From: DAOTVC01 sp034437215
GTDB taxonomy: Bacteria; Chloroflexota; Anaerolineae; B4-G1; SLSP01
Direction: 5' to 3'
DNA length: 10,038 bases
Assembly (NCBI GenBank): GCA_034437215.1
Contig: DAOTVC010000032.1
Coordinates: 1-10,038 of the forward strand
Shown: positions 7,010-10,038 of the stretch, one piece after another
Layout of the letters: the number at the start of each line of letters is the position of its first letter
How positions within the stretch are numbered: the stretch's first letter is position 1
The notes under the pieces: generated by a model
The model's input: the letters and a program-made list of their open reading frames with translations, nothing else
Database searches by the model: none
Told to the model about the DNA's origin: nothing
Program-made: the position numbers and the translations under genes

Positions 7010-8145
7010 ACCTGCTCCTCGCCGTCGGCGTGCCCCCGACGGGAGGCCGCGTTCTCCCCCCGGCGGGCCTGCGCGACCCGCCGCAGCTCGTCGCGGAGGG
7101 CCTGCGCCTCCCCCATCAGGTGCAGGAGAGTCCCGCGGTCCAACGCGACGGCCACCACCGGCGCCGAGCGGTCGGCCCGGACGTCGGCGAGGGCCTGCCC
7201 GGGCTCCAGGGAGCCAATCTCCCCGAAGTACTGCCCCGGCCCCAGGCGGGCGAGGGTCCGGTAGTGTCCTCCGCTCCCCAGGGTCACCTCGACGTCCCCC
7301 TGGGCGATGAGATAGAGGGTCTCGTTGAACTCGCCCTCGTGGATGATGACCTCCCCGGGCGAGAAGTGCAGAGACTCCGCCTCGCGGGTGGCGTGGAGCA
7401 TCTGCGGGTGGCTGAGGAGAGGCAGGGCGGTGGCGATGGTTTCGTCGACCACCTCACCGTCGGCGAGAAGGAGGGTCCGCGTCGTCCGTTCCGCCAGCGT
7501 GGGGTCGTGGGTGACCATGATGAGCGTCTTGCCCTGCTCGACGAGCTCCTCGAAGATCCGAAAGATGCGTTCGGCGGAGCGGGAGTCGAGGTTGCCGGTG
7601 GGCTCGTCGGCGATGATGATGGGCGGGTCGTTGGCCAGCGCCCGGGCGACAGCCGCGCACTGCTGCATTCCACCGGAGACGGCGGCGGGCATCTCGTGAG
7701 CGGCGTCAACGACACCCACGAGTTCCAGGAGGCCCAGCGCCCGCGCTTCGCGCTCCGCCGGCTCGTAGACGTCGGCGATGTCCATGGGCAGCAGGACGTT
7801 CTCGAGGAGGGAGAGCGTGGGCAGCAGCTGGTAGAACTGGAAGACGATGCCCAGATTGCGCCCCCGCCAGCGGGACATGCGACTCTCGTTGAGGGTGTGG
7901 ATGGGCGTCCCCGCGATGGTAACGCGTCCCGAGGTGGGGTGATCGATGCCCGTCAGCATGTTGACGAGCGTCGATTTGCCGCTGCCCGACTTCCCCACGA
8001 CGCTGACGAACTCGCCGCGGTAGAAGTCGACGTCGATGCCCTTCAAGGCCGGGAAGTCGCCCGCCGGCGTGTAAAAGGTCTTGACGATCTCGCGCATCTC
8101 GATGAGCGGCGAGCGCCCGTTGCCGTTGCGTCCCGTATGGGTCAC
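7006..8145 (-). CDS. ABC ATPase fused to a cNMP-binding-type domain
   Basis: This 379-residue protein joins a LolD/MacB-type ABC ATPase (about 14-240) to a cyclic-nucleotide-binding-type beta-barrel (about 258-345) and a charged tail. ATPase motifs are Walker A GKSGSGKS at 51-58, Q-loop Gln103, Walker B IIIADE with catalytic Glu181, and His213. The signature is degenerate: VSGGMQQC at 156-163, where the family usually has LSGGQxQR. The cNMP-type part has EGEFNETLYLIAQGDVEV and the glycine-rich FGE (307-309), but the position of the phosphate-binding Arg is occupied by Ala (QALADVRA). It may not bind a cyclic nucleotide. The GTG start overlaps the upstream stop (GTGA), with GGAGG 6 nt ahead. 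It probably energises the permease encoded next, as one half of a heterodimer. Confidence 0.92.
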   Translation of the reverse strand: MTHTGRNGNGRSPLIEMREIVKTFYTPAGDFPALKGIDVDFYRGEFVSVVGKSGSGKSTLVNMLTGIDHPTSGRVTIAGTPIHTLNESRMSRWRGRNLGIVFQFYQLLPTLSLLENVLLPMDIADVYEPAEREARALGLLELVGVVDAAHEMPAAVSGGMQQCAAVARALANDPPIIIADEPTGNLDSRSAERIFRIFEELVEQGKTLIMVTHDPTLAERTTRTLLLADGEVVDETIATALPLLSHPQMLHATREAESLHFSPGEVIIHEGEFNETLYLIAQGDVEVTLGSGGHYRTLARLGPGQYFGEIGSLEPGQALADVRADRSAPVVAVALDRGTLLHLMGEAQALRDELRRVAQARRGENAASRRGHADGEEQV

Positions 8146-8888
8146 TGCCGTCCTCCTTCCTCGTGCCCCACCAGTCGTCCGTCGGTGATAGGCAAGACAC
8201 GGGTCACCCGTTCCGCCAGGCTGCGGTCGTGGGAGACCATGACGATGGTCTTGCCCCGCGCCAGCAGGGCGTCGAAGAGCTCGAAGATCCCGTCGGCGGT
8301 GACGGAGTCGAGGTTGCCGGTGGGCTCGTCGGCGACGATGATGGGTGGGTCGTTGGCCAGCGCCCGGGCGATGGCGACGCGCTGCTTCTGCCCCCCGGAG
8401 ATGCGTGTCGGGGGTTTGTACATGTGGTCGCCCAGCCCCACCTGCTCCAGAAGGTGCCGGGCCCGCTCCCGGCTCGCGGCCCCGTCGTAGAGACCGCAGA
8501 AGTCGATGGGCAGCAGGACGTTGTCGACGAGGGAGAGGGTGGGCAGCAGCTCGAAGGACTGGTAGATCACGCCGATGTTACGCCCTCGCCAGAGAGCCCG
8601 TTCGGTCTCCGGCAGAGCGTGCACCGGCGTCTCCCCCACCCAGACCTCGCCCCCGCTCAGATCGTCAACACCGGTGATCATGTTAAGGAGCGTGGACTTG
8701 CCCGCTCCCGACTTCCCGATAATCCCGACGAACTCCCCCCTCTGGACGTCAGCCGTGATCCCCTTGAGGGCCTCGAAGGGACCGGCCGCGCTCTCGTAGA
8801 CCTTCACCACGTCGCGGAGCCGGATGAGCGCGGACGCAGGCGGTGCTTCCGCGGTCTTCGTCTCAACTTGTTGTAGATTGGATATCAT
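8142..8888 (-). CDS. ABC transporter ATPase, LolD/MacB type
   Basis: A 248-residue ATP-binding subunit with a full canonical set: Walker A GKSGAGKS at 58-65, Q-loop Gln110, signature ISGGQKQR at 163-170, Walker B IIVADEP with catalytic Glu at 188 and His220 in the switch. Spacing and sequence match the FtsX-associated LolD/MacB/FtsE class. It is the first gene of the exporter operon, overlapping the next ATPase by 4 bp. GGAG lies 5 nt before the ATG. A promoter and a structured leader of about 140 nt precede it. Residues 1-20 are a polar extension with no clear role. A 67-nt block over the Walker B region is nearly identical to the neighbouring ATPase gene. Substrate specificity cannot be read from an ATPase. 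Confidence 0.95.
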   Translation of the reverse strand: MISNLQQVETKTAEAPPASALIRLRDVVKVYESAAGPFEALKGITADVQRGEFVGIIGKSGAGKSTLLNMITGVDDLSGGEVWVGETPVHALPETERALWRGRNIGVIYQSFELLPTLSLVDNVLLPIDFCGLYDGAASRERARHLLEQVGLGDHMYKPPTRISGGQKQRVAIARALANDPPIIVADEPTGNLDSVTADGIFELFDALLARGKTIVMVSHDRSLAERVTRVLPITDGRLVGHEEGGRQ

Positions 8889-8902
8889 CTATCTCCTAAC
8901 AC

Positions 8903-8972
8903 AAAAAGGTGCAATGCACTTCAGGGGTTTCCGTCCAAACGGACGGCTTTTCCTCGATAAGCGCATTGCACC
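8903..8972 (-). terminator. Attenuator-like hairpin in the exporter leader
   Basis: In minus-strand RNA, GGUGCAAUGCGCUU (8959-8972) pairs with AAGUGCAUUGCACC (8908-8921) over 14 positions with one G-U pair. UUUUU (8903-8907) follows at once, and the ribosome site and start codon come directly after. An inner hairpin, CCGUCC with GGACGG (8931-8936, 8941-8946), sits between the arms. The layout is that of an intrinsic terminator in a 5' leader, so early termination could control the operon. Alternatively the same inverted repeat is a DNA operator for the divergent TetR protein. I do not recognise a known riboswitch class. Confidence 0.5.
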
Positions 8973-8990
8973 CAAAGAATTGATAAGCCG

Positions 8991-9014
8991 CGGGTTGACG
9001 GTGCGCGCAACCCG
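8991..9014 (-). ncRNA. First leader hairpin with possible antiterminator segment
   Basis: Minus-strand CGGGUUG (9008-9014) pairs with CAACCCG (8991-8997) around a 10-nt loop, within the predicted leader. The loop and the stem edge contain GCGCGCACC (9000-9008). That segment can pair with GGUGC-AAU-GCGC (8961-8972) in two blocks of 5 and 4 bp with an AAU bulge. Such pairing would consume the first arm of the attenuator-like hairpin, as an antiterminator would. GC-rich palindromes make chance pairing possible. Confidence 0.35.
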
Positions 9015-9020
9015 GGTAAG

Positions 9021-9037
9021 ATAAACAGACTGTCCAT
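9021..9037. promoter_or_regulatory. Candidate operator for the divergent TetR regulator
   Basis: ATAAACAGACTGTCCAT is a 17-bp dyad around a central A, with an ungapped inner ACAG-A-CTGT palindrome and six of eight arm positions symmetric overall. It covers the predicted transcription start of the exporter operon, right beside the -10. Its size suits TetR-family sites, and binding here would block the promoter. This is predicted from position and symmetry only. Confidence 0.45.
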
Positions 9038-9038
9038 T

Positions 9039-9066
9039 ATTCTACAACGTGTTTTATATCTGTCAA
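9039..9066 (-). promoter_or_regulatory. Promoter of the ABC exporter operon
   Basis: A perfect TTGACA (9061-9066) is followed after 16 bp by TAGAAT (9039-9044) on the minus strand. Transcription should start near 9032, leaving a leader of about 144 nt before the first ATPase gene. This is the strongest promoter-like sequence in the window. For the plus-strand tetR gene, no equally good pair was found in this gap. Confidence 0.7.
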
Positions 9067-9095
9067 GAAGCCCGTCCTCGGTAACCTTATCATTT

Positions 9096-9158
9096 GGGTG
9101 TGTTTCAACCCAGTTACGAACTCTTCACGCCTCGATCTAACTCAAATGAAACATGCCC
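9096..9158. repeat. Palindromic intergenic repeat element, copy 2 (shortened)
   Basis: About 63 bp related to 1746-1868: it begins GGGTGTGTTTCAACCCAGTT and continues with TTCACGCCTCGAT, then CTCAAATGAAACA near the far end. Relative to copy 1 the central palindromes are missing and the right end is degenerate. It lies in the leader of the tetR gene, ending about 15 bp before its ribosome site, so it could affect tetR expression. Confidence 0.55.
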
Positions 9159-9182
9159 ATTTGACTCGACTCGGGAGGTATT

Positions 9183-9770
9183 GTGACAAACCATACAGAC
9201 CGCCGTGTGCGCCGGACCAGAAAGGCCCTGCAAGACGCTCTGCTCTCCCTGATTCTCGAGAAGGGCTACGACAGCCTTACCGTGGAGGAGCTGGCGGAGC
9301 GTGCCGACGTCGGGCGCACCACCTTCTACCTCCACTACCAGGACAAGGACGAGCTGCTCCTGGATCTCACCGGTGACTTTGCCCAGGCAATGCAGGCGGA
9401 GTTCCTGGCTCGTCTGGACGAGAACGAGGTCTGCGTACGGGATCTCGTCGCGCTCCTCTTCGAGCTGGCGCACGCCAACGTCGAGGTCTACTACGCCATC
9501 ATGAGCGGGCGCTGCGGCGCCCCGGTCCTCGAGCAGTTCCAGGGCATCCTGACCGCTCTCTTTCGGCAGCTCCTGGAGGTGCAGGCGGAGCGCCGGGGCG
9601 TCGCGCTGCCCCTGCCCACCGCATTCGTGGCCCACTACCTCTTCGGAGCCTTGCGCGAGAGCCTGATCTGGTGGCTGGATCGCCGCCGTCCCTACACACC
9701 CGCAGAGATGGTCACCATGTTCCAGCGCCTCACGCTGCCCGCGCTCTCCCCGCTGTTCGAGGGAGATTAG
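9183..9770 (+). CDS. TetR-family transcriptional regulator
   Basis: This 195-residue regulator has an N-terminal TetR helix-turn-helix (about 9-58), with LTVEELAERADVGRTTFYLHY as the HTH and following helix. A helical C-terminal half contains the HYLFGALRESLIWWL segment, resembling the TetR C-terminal domains common in multidrug-exporter repressors. Translation starts at GTG, with GGAGG 4 nt ahead. An upstream ATG in frame was not seen. It is divergent from the ABC exporter operon, the classic arrangement for a local repressor, and a 17-bp dyad overlaps that operon's start site. The inducing ligand is unknown. A shortened palindromic repeat lies in its leader. Confidence 0.93.
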   Translation: MTNHTDRRVRRTRKALQDALLSLILEKGYDSLTVEELAERADVGRTTFYLHYQDKDELLLDLTGDFAQAMQAEFLARLDENEVCVRDLVALLFELAHANVEVYYAIMSGRCGAPVLEQFQGILTALFRQLLEVQAERRGVALPLPTAFVAHYLFGALRESLIWWLDRRRPYTPAEMVTMFQRLTLPALSPLFEGD

Positions 9771-9777
9771 ATTAGTT

Positions 9778-10038
9778 GTCCTCCACATCCACAAGAGCGC
9801 CTCACCCAACCCCGTATCCAAGGACGGGGAGCTGCTCTACACCCTCCACGTCCAGAACCTGGGGCAGGAGGCGACGGAGGTGGTCGTCACCGACACCGTG
9901 CCCTCCAACGTCACCTACGTCCCGAACAGTGCCGCGGGCAGCGGGAGCTATCGCAACGGAGAGGTGCGCTGGGAGATGGCCCGGCTGGGGCCGGGCGAGA
10001 CAAGAAGTCTGCAATTCCGGGTCACACCGGGAAGTGGC
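9778..10038 (+). CDS. Partial DUF11-type surface-protein repeat, start unresolved
   Basis: The frame runs from just after the tetR stop to the window edge and reads HKSASPNPVSKDGELLYTLH, then VVVTDTVPSNVTYVP, then LGPGETRSLQFRVTPGSG. This matches the DUF11 beta-sandwich repeat found in secreted or surface-anchored bacterial proteins. The frame is open back to a stop at 9664, but contains no ATG, GTG or TTG before the domain begins; the first GTG is inside it (9880). A GAGGGAG run lies at the tetR end, yet the TTG at 9776 is in another frame. The gene may be 5'-truncated by rearrangement, frameshifted, or use a rare start. It continues beyond the window. The coordinate given is where domain similarity begins. 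Confidence 0.55.

Noticed and set aside
4454..7264. Very long open frame on the plus strand opposite the permease and ATPase genes
   Set aside because: It is the antisense shadow common in GC-rich genes; its product is low in complexity, while the minus-strand frame encodes clear FtsX and ABC motifs.

Overview
This 10 kb window is high-GC, gene-dense bacterial chromosomal DNA. The combination of an Obg-like GTPase with a C-terminal TGS domain, a duplicated-FtsX ABC exporter served by two different ATPases (one with a cyclic-nucleotide-type domain), a DUF11-type surface repeat and short GTGAAACGT-type intergenic palindromes resembles Chloroflexota (Anaerolineae-like) genomes. That assignment is an impression from gene content, not a proof. 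No tRNA, rRNA, CRISPR array, integrase or transposase was seen.

Layout. Eight genes lie on the minus strand, a tetR gene and a partial gene on the plus strand. (1) 192-1181: GTPase with TGS domain, followed by a minus-strand promoter-like site (161-188) reading out of the window's left edge. (2) 1309-1691: a complete small transcription unit, with a promoter carrying an 11-bp-period direct repeat, a strong ribosome site, an 81-codon gene for a membrane or secreted peptide with five GGW motifs, and an intrinsic terminator. (3) 1694-1868: noncoding DNA with a purine-rich repeat and a palindromic repeat element. (4) 1894-4407: ridA, then an OmpR-type response regulator and its sensor kinase, probably one operon. 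(5) 4553-8888: a tightly overlapping ABC exporter operon (ATPase, ATPase fused to a cNMP-type domain, 818-residue permease). (6) 8889-9182: the divergent control region, with a TTGACA/TAGAAT promoter, a candidate operator, a roughly 140-nt leader with an attenuator-like hairpin, and a second copy of the palindromic repeat. (7) 9183-9770: a TetR-family regulator. (8) 9778 to the edge: a DUF11-type domain in a frame with no usual start codon.

How the parts may work together (inference). The TetR protein probably represses the divergent exporter operon. The two different ATPases probably pair on the single two-halved permease; the second has a degenerate signature motif and a cNMP-type domain lacking the usual phosphate-binding arginine. 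The two-component system may activate the neighbouring GGW-repeat peptide gene, because that promoter has a weak -35 replaced by a direct repeat of the spacing OmpR/PhoB-family regulators use. The peptide with its regulation, and the exporter's leader RNA, are the most novel-looking parts of the window.
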